A stretch of 64,000 nt of DNA from Mermis nigrescens (taxonomy: Eukaryota > Nematoda > Enoplea > Mermithida > Mermithidae): NCBI GenBank assembly GCA_036768485.1, contig JAVLUZ010000142.1, positions 2,603,848 to 2,667,847 on the forward strand, given 5' to 3'. Under the pieces are notes generated by a model, which made no database searches, was not told the DNA's origin, and saw only the letters and a program-made list of their open reading frames with translations. A program made the translations under genes and the position numbers. Numbering within the stretch: the first letter of the stretch is position 1; each line of letters opens with the position of its first letter. Below are positions 1 through 11,615 of the stretch, piece after piece.

Positions 1-236
1 ATAATAGATTCATCAATCGTCAGCATTATTGCCATCACCTTTGCTGATGAATGTACATATTACCTACTTACATACCTATGTACACAAGACAATTCGATCA
101 ATACTGTTCTTCTTTAATTCATAATAGATTCATCAATCGTCAGCATTATCTGTCGCCTTCGCTAATGAAGGTACATATTACCTATGTACCTAGTTACATA
201 CCTAAGTACACAAGACAATTCGATTGATCATTCCGA
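1..236. repeat. Tandem duplication, ~120-bp units
   Basis: Two units starting at 1 and 121 both open with ATAATAGATTCATCAATCGT and run through a TACATATTACCTA stretch and a CACAAGACAATTCGAT stretch. A third, much weaker copy of the motifs (CACCTTCCC, TACTTACATAC, GATCAATCAATTCG) can be followed to about 360. The window starts inside the array, so its true length is unknown. No coding potential is evident, and 361-605 holds nothing I recognise. Confidence 0.8.
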
Positions 237-605
237 CGATTTTTGCTGTCACCTTCCCTGAACATTGCGTACTTACATACAAACAAATGTATGCATCAGT
301 ATACATTAGATCAATCAATTCGCTGTTTACGGCAGTCACCTTCCCATGCTTTGTGCTTCTATCACTTTACAACTTCATTCCTCAATTTCTCCCCTTCTAA
401 ATGCTTTTGGTCGATAATTTTTTTGAATATCTTCCTTACAACTGATAATCTTTCAATAAATCCCCATTAATTTAAATTCTGTGACTTCTATATATTCTAG
501 AATTAAGCCGCCTAGACTGCAGGTAATATAGCACACAATGTAAAATTAAATGCAGTCAAAAACCAGCAGCCTGCACGCAGGTCATATGGTACATAATGTG
601 ATATT

Positions 606-1709
606 ATATGCAGTAGTGATGTCCTGGGCACCGGCACCGGTGCCTAAGCACTGGCACTGGGCCGGTGCTAGGCTGGTAATGGCAGCCGGTGCCGGTGCTA
701 GATAAAAGAGAAAAAATTAGTGTAAAAAGAATAATTGAAGCTCATTTATCACCAATTTAATGAATAAAGGCGCAAAAAGGTAACATTTTGTTAATAAAAT
801 CTTCTGATTAGCATAGTGAAGCATTTTGACTGAACTTCAGAACAAGTCTTCGAGCTTTAAAAATGAATTATTCATTTAACGAAACACATCTTATTGAAAA
901 CATCAATTAACATCAAGAAGCGTGGACACTAATAAAGTAAATTAAAATTAAAAACATCGACATATAGATTGGAAAGTTTTTCTAATTCTACCATCTGTAG
1001 GCAAGAAGGATGAGTACTATAGAGTAGTTTTCAACTTTAATTTAATTTCATCAAATCCATTTTTATTTTTCCATTTCGTGAGCAGAAGACCGTAAAACGC
1101 AGCTAGAATTTTAAAATAGTTTTTATGCAAAACTTTTTCTCGTAAATTATTCAGAAAAAGCTTGTTAAAACTTTGTAAATGAACATCTACGTAAGTCTTT
1201 TGCATCACTAATATATCCCATGTTTTTTTTCAGAGGCTTTTGAAAATGTGAAATGATAAACTCAAATAATTTAACCTCGTTTCTTACTAGTTGAATATTT
1301 AACTAATGCACTAAAACCAAATTTCGATTTGATTGAAGAATCAACTACTGATCAAGCCAATCTTGATTGCGCTACACTTAAACTTATAATACACTATTTA
1401 ACTTTTATTTTTCTTTGAATTTCAATTTTATTACAATTTTTTGTTTGTTTAATGCTTAAGTGAGATAATTAATATGTATCCATAAAATGAAAATAATGAA
1501 GTCGTTACCTACTAACCAAATGAAATTTTGCCCTTAATATGTATATCCGGTGAAAAATAGGTACAAATTTAACTCTTTTTGAAGAAGCATAGTACACTAT
1601 ATAATATGCTAATGCTTAGCACTGGCACCGGCGCCAGTACAGAGGGTACCGGCACTCGGCATTCCAGCACCGGTACAAAAAGCGGCACTGGGACATCACT
1701 AATATGCAG
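606..1709. mobile_element. TAG-hAT element, GGCACCGG subterminal type, copy 1
   Basis: The element body is 614-1701 (1,088 bp). It begins TAGTGATGTCC and ends GGACATCACTA, an inverted pair, and is flanked by a perfect 8-bp duplication ATATGCAG at 606-613 and 1702-1709. Just inside each end are clusters of GGCACCGGTGCC-like motifs (620-705 and 1617-1690). The 8-bp duplication, short TAG-type inverted repeats and subterminal motif clusters are classic for hAT transposons. No transposase is visible: the interior is AT-rich with only very short reading frames, so this is a non-autonomous copy. A second damaged copy lies at 28384-29158. Confidence 0.88.
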
Positions 1710-2444
1710 TTAAGTTGAATGCTTATTGATATGAGAAGCTGGCACTTTGCTCGCATTCCAACCTGTAGTAGATGGTTTTAGAAGGCTTTTTATTTGAGAT
1801 GGTCTGGCAAATTTGCTTCCTCACTAGGGAATGTTTTTTTGTGCTGCATGGGCAGCAGACTCAATAGCTGCCCAGTCACCCATTAGCAATTTTGATGTGC
1901 CAGCGTAAGCTCTGGTCCTGTATGATAGATATTGAGTAGTTGTTGACAGGGGCGTATGCATGATTTTTTGGGGAGGGGGTGGGTCCGATTTGGTAACCCT
2001 ATATTTCAGGATTTGTTTGCCAGGGCATCAAATAAAGTGCATTTTATGACATTTCCAAAAGTGCTATCCAATGAGCTCATAAAATTCAAAGTTATACAAA
2101 GAAAATTTATTTTCTCTCAATAAGCTATGAAAAATGGCATAAAGTAAGGTACAGAGTAAGTTAAGAATATGGTACTTTCAGGATACTATGGAATAAACTC
2201 CAGAAGAGCGGATTTTATAGCTCAGTACTTAGAACATGTTGAAATAAAGCGCGGAAAAAAATATTCATTCGTCTATGATCAATATTACAGAAGCTATGGG
2301 TTTTGTTAATTAGCCTCTTCTCGACCTACACAAGCATCTACTCGACCTAAGTATCTGAAGATTCAAAACAGCTGAATGCAGAATCACATGTAGATACCCA
2401 ATTTGCGTCAACTTAGAGCATCTATACATCAACCTAAGCATCTA
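1710..2444. other. Intergenic stretch with one element-end fragment
   Basis: At 1945 a CAGGGGCGTATGCATG end followed by a G-rich run resembles the left end of a family E element, and downstream text (CATAAAATTCAAAG at 2078-2091) matches the interior of the family E copy at 5870-6240. No matching right end close by was found. Nothing else is recognised. Confidence 0.4.
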
Positions 2445-3154
2445 TAGTGCTGTCCTTTAAAAAAAACCCATTGAAAATGAATCTTAAAAAAACCCACGCC
2501 AGTGCTCCCCCAATATAAGTGCCAGCTGCAAAATTTTTTACCAGTAACCTGAGCAAGCCCAGGCCAATGCAACAAAATAATAATTGTGTTTCAGGATATT
2601 GCCAATCTTGGGATTTCAAAAATCGCGAAAGTTAACAAAAATAGCGTCATTTTGAAGAAAAAAGAGGTCGATTTTGCATGAATGTCGCTGTAATACAAAT
2701 CACAAATAACACGTTTTATCATGTTTTTATGTTATTCCTCATGACAGGCTATTCAGAAAAAAATTTTTCCTTCCCTGCTCATGACCTCGGGCTACAGTAA
2801 TCCCTCAAAGTGGGAGTTAAAAAACCCACATTGATCTTAAAAAAAACCCACTTCAAATTTTTTTGAAAACTACTGTATTTCGAAGAGATTAGTGTCCTGC
2901 ATATTCTAACAACAAAAACTTTCTGATCTGAGTTTACACTTTTGAAAAAAACGCAATAATATAAATGTTTCTTAAAAAAAACCCATTTGGTCCTTAAAAA
3001 AACCCACTTGAAAATGGTCTAAATTTGATTTTTAAAACACTGTTCCTGTAGAATCAATGCATGTGCTTATGAACTAGTCTATCCTGAATGTTGTATTTAT
3101 GTTTTTGCTGTTATTATATCTTCATTTAATAAAATTTTGAAATGAAATCGAAGC

Positions 3155-3700
3155 TCTTGCACATGAAAACAGTAAAAAACCGTCTAATTTACACTCCTGT
3201 GCAACAACCAATGAGTGTAAAGAAATTTTAAGACCAGATTCGTAACCTACTAATTAGGGAAAACATTTTTAAAAAAATTCATCATCCACGACACTATGGG
3301 CGGAAAAATTTTTTCAGTGTAAAGTTTACACTTGCACTAATAACGCAACATTGATTGTAAAGAAACAAAATAAATTTTGACGTGTAGCGCTTAAGACGAG
3401 GCACATTTTAAGGGTAGTTACCACGTTTTGTCTACCAAGTGGAGAATATGGCAGGGAAAGAATTTTTTTGTCCCAGACTCTTTACAATAAAATGCCTCTA
3501 AATTCGAGAATATTACTTTTTAAAAACATTAAAAAAAGTCTCCCCTAGATTTTTTAACCGTCTACATTTTGAAACCAATCAGACTGCATAGAATGTAAAA
3601 CTGAGTTAGATATGCTTGGCCACATGAAAACTGTAAAAAAACCGTCTAATTTACACTCCGGTGCAACAACCAATGAGTGTAAAGAAATTTTAAGACCAGA
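3155..3700. repeat. Direct repeat pair (~85 bp)
   Basis: Segments 3155-3238 and 3615-3700 are near-identical in the same orientation. They share CACATGAAAAC, ACCGTCTAATTTACACTCC and AATGAGTGTAAAGAAATTTT. They lie 460 bp apart inside the decayed element and suggest a segmental duplication. Confidence 0.85.
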
Positions 3701-4022
3701 ATTAAAGTTTCTTAATACTTTCTTGATTGTTGCTCATCCAGGTGTTTACGAAACACTCACTCATGCCTTATTAAAATCACATATAAATAGCTTAAAGATG
3801 CTTATTATTGGACAAAAATTCAAAAAATAGTAAATTTGTAGAATAAATCAATTTTCCATAGGATACTGTAGTAAAATTGGCAAAATAACTACTTGAAAAA
3901 CCTTCATATAAGCCTTAAACGTGTTTCTGAGTGCTTAAATTGGTTTTCTAAACCTTATTAGAAGGGAGAAACCTATTTTAAACAGTGGGTTTTTTAAAGA
4001 CATATGGGTTTTTTTAAGAAAA

Positions 4023-4651
4023 ATATGGGTTTTTTTCAAAAACACACATTTGCTAATTCCACCCTGTCAGTTGATGAGTGATGCTAACGTGCTATACGCC
4101 AATCGATAGAGCTAAGAAAGCCACAAAAAATAAGTGTTTAAAATCTATGTTTGCCTTTTGGGATAAAATGATCATGATGATGATGATGTTGATGATGAGC
4201 AAATTTTGGGTAACTGGTATGTCCTATGATGACTAATTCTCATTTTCTCATACTTTCTCCTCTAAAGCAAAAATACATTGATTACTTTATCTTATAGGGA
4301 TACAAGAAGAGTAGTTATCCACAGTCTTATGGAAATTATTCAGGAGAAAAGGATCAATGGCTGTGGAGATAGTAGAGGCAGGGCTGTGCAAATATTATTG
4401 GAAATCCGCATGCTAAGGCGCTTTTACTCAAGCAAAAGCTTGTTAAATGCGTATATTATTGGCCCATCACTTGCAAAAAATACTTATACTCAGATTAATT
4501 AAGGAAATATGGGTTTTTCAAGAACACACATTTGCTAATTCCACCTGTCAGTTGATGAGTGATGCTAACGTGCTATACGCCAATCGATGGGAAGCTAAGA
4601 AAGCCACAAAAAATAAGTGTTTAAAATCTATGTTTGCCTTTTGGGATAATA
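4023..4651. repeat. Direct repeat pair (~140 bp)
   Basis: Segments 4023-4157 and 4506-4651 share ATATGGGTTTTT, CACACATTTGCTAATTCCACC, CAGTTGATGAGTGATGC and AAATAAGTGTTTAAAATC with few changes. The second copy keeps a longer open frame (4447-4683). A short (ATG)n microsatellite at 4166-4198 directly follows the first copy. Confidence 0.85.
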
Positions 4652-4712
4652 TGACCTTATCAGATCTGAAATCCTTATTTTGACATTTGTTTGCTAAGGT
4701 TTTAAAACCTGT

Positions 4713-5860
4713 TATATGATCAAAACAAACCACTTGTGGTGGGTTACTTTGATCACCCAACATGGTTAACAAAGTAACAGAGTTATCAAAGTTACCCAAC
4801 AGCAAGAGAAAATAGCAGCAAAATCAGTGTGATCAATCTTACCTGCCACGATCAAAGTGAACCATGCAGGATCAAAGTAGCCCCTAAAAAGCGACGCGTT
4901 ATTACTCAGTCCGCATTGCCTAAAGACATCACTTTTGTCAGCTAGATAGATTACGCACCTATGACTTCCAGGGGTCGAAAGTATGAATTACATATGTAAA
5001 ACTCGAAAATCATAATATAATTCTGCGCTTAATTTTTTCCTTCAATTTTGCGAATAACTACAAAGCCAATGAGATTCTGCGTATCATGGTTTATGTAATG
5101 AATGGAGGACTATCCACCTTAATAATCTTTGCAAAAAGTAAAACTTGATTATCTCGACTGGTTAGTGTTTTCCAGCCATTCGTGCGAAAGTGATCAAAGT
5201 AGCCCTACGTTACCCCATTGCAATTACTACTCACAATCATTATCTATAGATGGGCAGGGTAGGAGTAGTCAGAATGGGGTGAACGGTCATATAGTATACA
5301 TGGATTATAAAATGCGAATTTAATTTATCGATATTTTTTCTACTTAAATTTATTGAAATGTCATTCGCGAGGTAAGAAGGTGGATGAATTCAATTCGAAA
5401 ATGTATTTCTTTAAATGCTCTATTTTAAACAATGCATTGAGTGGATAATTCACTATTATGTACGACAAACAGTTGAAAAAGTTTAAGGCTATGGAAAAAT
5501 TAATACTTTTGCAGTAAACTGTGCAGATTGACTCAACTTTTGGTTAACTGAGCTGTATTTTTTCACAATAAATCCAAATTTTCCTAGCAGTAATTTATGT
5601 TTCACCGAAATCGCCTAACAGTACCCAGTATTTCAAAATCTGAAGGAGAGGCTATACCCCTTCACCCCTCCCTACGCCCTTGTGTGATTATCATTATTCA
5701 CTTATGACGTCTTAAATAGTTACACTTCTGTAGAAGCACCATGTCTTTCTCGAGCAAATAAAATTTGTTCCTTTGTTTGTTTGTTTTAGCTTCTTTGTGC
5801 AATGAGGTTTTCACCTCGTTTTCTGATTTGCATCTATTGTAGTAAGTACTGAATATCCTA
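4713..5860. other. Unassigned stretch with recurring GATCAAAGTA motif
   Basis: GATCAAAGT(A/G) or its complement recurs at least six times between 4713 and 5205, often next to GTTACCC or AGCCC. Beyond 5300 nothing is recognised apart from an element-end-like CTCCCTACGCCCTTGTG at about 5667-5683. Confidence 0.3.
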
Positions 5861-5869
5861 TTAGGCAGG

Positions 5870-6240
5870 CCAGTATCCAGGATTTGTCCAGGGATGGCGG
5901 ATCCGCCTAAATAGGTCTAGATCTTTGAAAATTAGTCAGGATAGCTCGTAAAAACCGCATTTTTTGACGTTTTTCTGCATGCTTTATCTATTAAGAACAT
6001 AAAATTCAAAGTTTAAAAAAATTTTCCTAAGAGGGCTAGGCTATAAAAAGCGTCGTTTTCTGGTCACGCATGAGCCAAAATAGTCGGAAAATACTTAACA
6101 TCTGATGCGAAGCGACGAAAATTTGAAGACTTCACGTGAAAGACATGCAATCTGTTCATATTTTCGTGCATTATCTTACCTTTTAAAATTTTGTTTTCGG
6201 CCAAGGAAGGTGGCGCTCCTCCTACCCCTTAAAATTAAGC
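5870..6240. mobile_element. Family E element (degraded)
   Basis: It starts near GGCCAGTATCCAGG and has the family E interior: ATAAAATTCAAAG, a GGCTATAAAAAGCGTCG stretch, GCGAAGCGACG and TTTTCGGCCAAGG before a pyrimidine-rich end. The same order is seen at 17117-17411 and 17745-18072. No clear target duplication remains, consistent with an old copy. Confidence 0.6.
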
Positions 6241-6577
6241 TCTGCCTATAAGTATTGCCTAATATGCATAGGACGTCCAGCTAAAAAGTGAATTGTGGAA
6301 TCTTCAGTAAAGAAAAATAATAAATAGATAGATATGTATGCAAATAAAAGGAACAAGAACGAAAGAAAGAGGTAAAACAAGCAAAGTAAGCCAAAGATTA
6401 GCGAGGTAGCACAAACGTACTTAAAAATAGTTATGTTATGAAAATAACAGCTTTTACGAGGCGCAAGATTCTAAATTTAACGAGATGAAGTAAGCAGGAG
6501 TATAAGAATACAAATGAACAAGAACCACGGTATAAAACATATAAACAGAACAGGCGAGGTCGTCAGACAGAAACTAG

Positions 6578-6750
6578 GTTGCTATTATAGGTGGGGGCAG
6601 CGACTAAATTCTATGGGCTGTCTGGGTTGTGCAAAATCCCAAAAATATGCTAAAAATTTAATTCTGGGGTTTATCGATTTTTGGGAGGTCTACCGGATTC
6701 TGGGGGGCATAAAAACCTCCCGAACCCCCTCGCCTTTGTATGGTTGCTAT
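6578..6750. mobile_element. Family A element, short copy
   Basis: The body is 6586-6742 (157 bp), flanked by the perfect 8-bp duplication GTTGCTAT at 6578-6585 and 6743-6750. The left end reads TATAGGTGGGGGCAGCG and the right end CGCCTTTGTATG. It is shorter and more diverged than other family A copies and lacks the central GGTCAAAAAATGG segment. Confidence 0.75.
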
Positions 6751-6774
6751 GTCATGCCTTCATGCGTGGTAGTG

Positions 6775-6972
6775 AATATTAACAGGCACGTAGCTCTGGG
6801 GGAAATGAGGGGGATCCGGACCCCCCCCCAAAATTCAGAGAAAAACCGGAAAAATAGGACTTTTTAAACGATATTTGGTGCTATTTTTGGCCTTTTTGAA
6901 CCCCGGACTCCCCGAAATTGGTGTTGGTCCCCGCAAAATAAGACGACCAGCTACGTGCTGCTTGGATATTAA
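6775..6972. mobile_element. Family F short copy
   Basis: The body is about 6783-6964, with inverted ends CAGGCACGTAGCT and AGCTACGTGCTG and a near-match flank (AATATTAA on the left, GATATTAA on the right). The middle has the G-run then C-run layout typical of elements here. Confidence 0.55.
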
Positions 6973-7208
6973 TCTCGGGTTCTTGGAAGCTTGCAAGTTT
7001 TTATAATGAATCATCAAGTCTTGTTTTACCTTATTGGGTTCAATTCTTGTTATAATGTTTTTCATTGCATTGTCGTTCGTTGATAATGCCGATATATCGC
7101 TTGGCGTATGTACACATGTATTTATTGACGTCATTGCTTATCTTTTTCAGGATTTTATCGGCTGGTCCGCCATTAAGTTGTAAAAAAATATTTTTCAATT
7201 GTAAACAG

Positions 7209-7404
7209 CTTGTATAAAGACCGTATGAGCTTAAACGCGTTTTCTCAACCAAGTCGCACGTATTACAACAGTGCCATTTCTCAACAGCCCGTTCCTGTAT
7301 TAAATCTTGAAAACGCCGCGACGAATAACCGATTATTAGAGCGACGGATGGCTAGGAATAGAGATAATGTACGGAGACTTATTCACACATTTCCAGGCAC
7401 GTAG
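7209..7404 (+). CDS. Exon-like coding segment, unrecognised protein, cut by a family F insertion
   Basis: An acceptor-like TTGTAAACAG ends at 7208, and an ATG at 7225 opens a frame starting MSLNAFSQPSRTYYNS that keeps protein-like composition up to 7393: QQPVPVLNLEN, then basic ERRMARNRDNVRRL. The transposon at 7394-7983 begins exactly there and supplies the stop at 7402. Beyond the insertion the frame resumes in phase from 7992 to about 8075, adding a short basic tail with four cysteines (two C-x3-C pairs) before a stop. The acceptor-to-ATG distance of 16 nt would suit trans-splicing, which is speculation. I do not recognise the family. It could be a dead or polymorphic gene, or chance. Confidence 0.35.
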
Positions 7405-7991
7405 CTGGCCTTCTGTATTTGGGTGGGGAGGGGCTAAAATTTTAAAATCAGATATCTCAACAACTACTGACGAAAATAATGTTAGTTTTGAGCATTTCTC
7501 ATCGAGCTCAACAAATTGGAGAAGAGGAAATTTGTAGAAAAATAAACTATGATTTCATCAATATTTAAACTGTGTCCATCAAAATGACCGTAGAAGAGAT
7601 TTCTCATTATTAAATCCGAACATGACTCTGATGAAAATTGCTCTAACTTGTTTTAGTACTCAATTCTGGGACATTGCAATTCAACAAAAAATCGGAAAAA
7701 TAAATTATTGTGCATGGATTGTCAGAAATTTCGACATATCACCATGTTTGCGCAAAATTGGACTGTTTGGAAGACAAGAGTTATATAAAAAGATGAATTC
7801 CGAAAGTTTTGGCGAATCAGGTCGTAGAAGTTACGCTAAAACTATATTATAGCAATCTCTCAAATGCGCTTCAAGAAGTTTTTCTATTTTATTCATCTAG
7901 GGAATCCCTTGCTAAAAATACTGTACTCCCAATCTTAAAATTTTAATGGGGACTAGTCCCTTATATCCACAGTTACGTGCCTGTACATTTT
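7386..7991. mobile_element. Family F element, long copy
   Basis: The body is 7394-7983 (590 bp), with ends CAGGCACGTAGCT and AGTTACGTGCCTG that are inverted repeats. The flanks CACATTTC (7386-7393) and TACATTTT (7984-7991) match at 6 of 8 positions. The interior from 7430 to 7620 is found again, inverted, at 11380-11560, which defines the family. It lies inside the exon-like segment above. Confidence 0.7.
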
Positions 7992-8075
7992 CTTGTTACG
8001 CTAACTGTAGCTTAATGAAAAATGAAGGAAACACAAGACGTAGATGTAGACGCCATTGTTTAAGCTTAAATTGAA

Positions 8076-8800
8076 TTGAATTGAATTTATGAGAATAAAT
8101 TTTTTGAGGGAAAATTTGGGAATTGGATAGTTTTGGGCATTATTCTAAATTTGGGTAATTTGCTGGCTTAGGCACGTGTTGAACATTAAAGTACCCGATT
8201 TCACTATATAATTTTTGACTATCAACCATGGGTGCAGAAGCATCTAAAATTTTTAAATGTTGAAAAAGTGCCGAAAATTCACGGTAGAGGTGTAAAAGCA
8301 TTATTTTTGTCTTTCTCATCTAGTTCTATCCATCAGCATTAAAAAATCGTGAAAGAAATAGAAAACTTTTTTAAATTCGATTTTTGTTGTCTCCTGGCTT
8401 CTTGAGTTATTTTTAGATCCATCATTCATTCCGAGCTAGTAAGAATCAGAGCTTTCCAGCCTTTCTCGTAATAAGACTAACGGTGTAATCGTCAGGGGTT
8501 ATTTAAATACAGATCATGTGAAATCGTTGCTAAGTCTATAGATTTAATATAATTTGTTATAATATTTAATACATGCAAGGCGTCCCACCTAACCGTCCTA
8601 CATGTTTGTTTTCTAATAACTCCGTTAATTGTAAATTATTTTAATGCTTTTCAAATATGTCAAAGTCAATAAAAACATTAAGAATAGTAGTGTTATTTAT
8701 TATAGTAAACACATGGGACAGCTAGTGGGGCAACGTACTTTGTTTTTTCCCGTTTTTAAATCCAAATGTTGAAGGGGAATCCTTGCTACAAATGCTCGTA
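8076..8800. other. Unassigned stretch
   Basis: AT-rich, with an old family A-like trace at 8240-8360 (AAAGTGCCGAAAATTC, TTTCTCATCTAGTTC, TCCATCAGCATTAAAAAAT). No gene is recognised. Confidence 0.3.
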
Positions 8801-9083
8801 CTCCCAATCACACATGGGCGTGGGGTCTGGGGGGATCTGGACCCCCCCAGAAGCCAAAATACTCCCCCCCCCAGAAATCAAAATAATGCCCCCCCAGAAT
8901 TCAATTTTTGAAAATTTTTTCCATTTTTTCGCAATTTTTTGATGCCAATGGATAGTGCTCGATGAGAAACATCGAAAAATGGTGTTTTTTCGCCATACCA
9001 CCATTTTTAAGGCCATTTTTTGACCTTCAAAAAATCTTGCACCCCCAGAATTTTCTTGCTGCCCACGTATATATGCTCCCAAT
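8801..9083. mobile_element. Family A element, reverse orientation
   Basis: The body is 8809-9075 with the perfect duplication CTCCCAAT on both sides (8801-8808, 9076-9083). It shows the family A signature inverted: GGGCGTGGGG at the left, TTTTTTGATGCCAATGGA and GCTCGATGAGAAAC in the middle, and CTGCCCACGTAT at the right. Confidence 0.85.
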
Positions 9084-9424
9084 CCCAAAATTTTGTTTTT
9101 TTGTAGTTTAATCAAATCTCATCCCATTGCTTATTTACTAAACTTATTATTATATACCAGTTTCTAAAACGCTTTTGCTCTCACTTACACATCTACCTTA
9201 AAAAGTATTTTGTGGTTTACTTGACGTAATTTAAAAAATTCATTTAATCTTTCAATGTTTCGACTTGAATTATTTTAACATGGTTTCCGCAAATCAGTTG
9301 TGAGGATTTATTTTTCTGTTCGTTAATTAACGGTTTATTCCTGATCAATTGGGAGTATCTTGTAAAATAAAGAATGTGAAATTCAGCTATCATATTTCAT
9401 TCCAATGGTATTTCTTTTTTCCAG

Positions 9425-9508
9425 AATCTTCCCGAAATCCAAACCGTAAAAAGAAACGCCGCCGGCTCATTTAGCTATCATCTGGTTGAGATTATGAAGC
9501 GGCAAGAA
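9425..9508 (+). CDS. Candidate internal exon, unrecognised protein
   Basis: A strong acceptor (TTTCTTTTTTCCAG, ending 9424) precedes an open 84-nt segment with a GTACAT donor at 9509. In phase 0 it encodes 28 residues, NLPEIQTVKRNAAG then SFSYHLVEIMKRQE. The frame stays open for about 25 more residues past the donor. In another phase the same bases give a short basic, NLS-like end (NRKKKRRRLI) and a stop, so this could instead be a terminal exon, with AATAAA nearby at about 9566. Which gene it belongs to is unknown. Confidence 0.35.
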
Positions 9509-10338
9509 GTACATAATTTTACTTTAGTTAACGTAAAATATGCTGATTGTATTAGGTATTCGTATAATAAATTTTATCAATTTTGAGCGTGCGTAAGTAT
9601 GTTAAACGTAGAAATTCTGTTTGCTAGCCTCAATTAGGTCTTTTTCTACTAAATTTACTAACGCAAGTCTGTCCAAACTGTTCGTACTTTAAATTTTAAC
9701 ACTTATGAACCCTTAAAATGTGTCCTTACTATATGATAAGGATGATTTATGTTTAAAAGCACTGATTTTGTTACTTTACAATTTATTTTAACTTCACACT
9801 GTTCTGCGCTTTACATTTATCCACTCACTGGACTTCGTTACAAGAGCGAAAGCGACAGCTAAGTTTGGTCGTTTAGCGTAAAGTATTCGATTTTATTTCC
9901 AAATGCTAGCCTTTGATTTAACCCGAGTGACAGAAACTTATATGTCTGCTGAATAAAGGATAATAAAGGGGCCCAAAAAAGGATGCAAAGATTTACTATT
10001 TTGTAAACATCAATTTTTGGCAAGTTGCAAACTAAAAAAAGTTGTAAAATAGCGCAAAAGGATACGCACACCTTCCTTATTAGCTTATCGTCCTGTTTAA
10101 CTTAAAGTAAAGAGGTTTTTATTATTCTGATAGATAAAACCATTGGTTACGTACGATGCTCTTAATTTTAGAAGCATGGATTTTTACAATTCGCAGAATT
10201 CAACGAATTTTTGTGAACCTCATTTCTCGCACAATATAAACGCAATCAAGGTGTAACATGATGCGAAATTTGCGAAACTGAACTATGTTAAACAAATAAC
10301 AGCATTGACCATAAAAAGCATTATCAAATGTTACTCAG
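9509..10338. other. Unassigned stretch
   Basis: No exon, element end or tandem repeat was recognised here. Short frames lack protein-like composition. Confidence 0.3.
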
Positions 10339-10583
10339 TTAAACTCATACCCGGGCGTAGGTTTAGGTATGCACCCCAGAAACTAAAATACCCCCAGAAT
10401 TCAATTTTGAAATTTTTTTGTTCTATTCGCAATTTTTGATGCCAATGGATAATGCTCGATGATAAACGTTGAAAAATGGTGTTTTTCCACCAAAGCACCA
10501 TTTTTAAGGTCATTTTTTGACCTTTGAAAAAATCTTGCACTCTCCCCTCAGAGCTTTGTTGCCGCCCACCTATCATTAAACTC
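10339..10583. mobile_element. Family A element, reverse orientation
   Basis: The body is 10347-10575 with the perfect duplication TTAAACTC (10339-10346, 10576-10583). It has the usual inverted family A interior (GATGCCAATGGA, CTCGATGATAAACG, AAAAATCTTGCAC) and ends GCCGCCCACCTAT. Confidence 0.85.
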
Positions 10584-10756
10584 TACAAGTTTGCTGCCTT
10601 TCCTGTTCCAAAAATCGTTTACAATATTGCATATGTTTAACACAATCATAGTTATGATGAAAATATTTTCTACCCTTTTTCGGGCCACATGTATCTATGG
10701 TTTTCAAGAGGCGAGTTTGAAACGTTTTTTTTTGATGATTTCTCATTGTCGCTTGT

Positions 10757-11615
10757 CCTAGATACAGGTGCGCCGCTGTGGAGGGACAGGGGTACTAGTC
10801 CCGCTAAAATTTTGGAAATTCGAATATTTTTTACAAGAGTCCCGGAATGGAAAAAAATTGAAAAGTCTCGACCATACGTGGGCAGCAAGAAATTTCTGGG
10901 GGGGGAGCAAGATTTTTTTGAAGGTCAAAAAATGGCCTTAAAAACGATGGTATGGTGATAAAAACACCATTTTTCGACGTTTCTCATCAAGCACTATCCA
11001 TTGGCATCAAAAAATTGCGAAAAAAGCGAAAAAAAATTTCAAAAATTGAATTCTGGGGGGGGGTATTTTGATTTCTGGGGGTATTTTTGGTTTCTGGGGG
11101 TGCATACCCTCCAAACCCCCACGCCCAGGTGTGGTCTTGACGCGCGTTTGAAATACTACCAGAAAACATTCTAGGCTCACTTTTGAACTTCGAACTAATA
11201 AGCCTCGGCCAAATTTATTGTTTTTATATAACTTATCTTTCGAAAAGCCCAAGTTTGAGTAAGACATCAAAAGTTTCTGACGCGTTGCGCAGAATTGTTC
11301 ATTTTTCCGTGAAACAAGTTGAACAATTTTCTAAGCGGGATTCAAAATGTCTAGAAATTATTTGCATATGACCGTTTTAGACACCATATTTTTTTGATGA
11401 ATAAAGTAAAACAATGCCAAATGTTTTGAATTCTTTAAAAATTTTCTCTTCTCCAGTTTGTAGAGTTCACTGGGTAAAGCTCAAAGACATTATTATTTTT
11501 GCCTGTCTACGAGTATATAGTTGTTGAGATATCCGGCTTCAAAATTTTAGCACGCCGCCAAATTCAGAAGGCCAGCTATAGTAGCTAGCCTGGAATGCAA
11601 GCATATTTTTGAGTT
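10757..11615. mobile_element. Family F element interrupted by a family A element
   Basis: Family F sequence is present on both sides (GGTACTAGTCCCGCTAAAATTTT at the left; 11380-11560 matches 7430-7620 inverted; the right end is AGTAGCTAGCCTG). The family A insert is 10873-11133 with flanks GTCTCGAC (10865-10872) and GTCTTGAC (11134-11141), one mismatch. Family A therefore arrived later than this F copy. Confidence 0.75.

Larger units (their letters stand above)
2445..4680. mobile_element. Decayed TAG-hAT element region, AAAACCCA type
   Basis: The segment opens at 2445 with TAGTGCTGTCC, the end type of the TAG-hAT group, followed at once by repeated TTAAAAAAACCCA motifs (2456-2500, 2818-2850, 2970-3010). 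The same motif appears inverted as TGGGTTTTTTTAA at 3986-4040 and 4508. This is the arrangement of subterminal repeats seen in the other TAG-hAT elements. The right terminus and duplication were not found, so the right boundary is nominal. Reading frames at 3612-3830, 4278-4502 and 4447-4683 could be transposase debris, but I do not recognise any motif in them. Two pairs of internal direct repeats show later rearrangement. Confidence 0.5.

Noticed and set aside
1945..5683. Single 3.7-kb element bounded by CAGGGGCGTA and TACGCCCTTGTG
   Set aside because: The ends are similar in complement, but no flanking duplication is present and the interval contains other elements, so the pairing may be chance.
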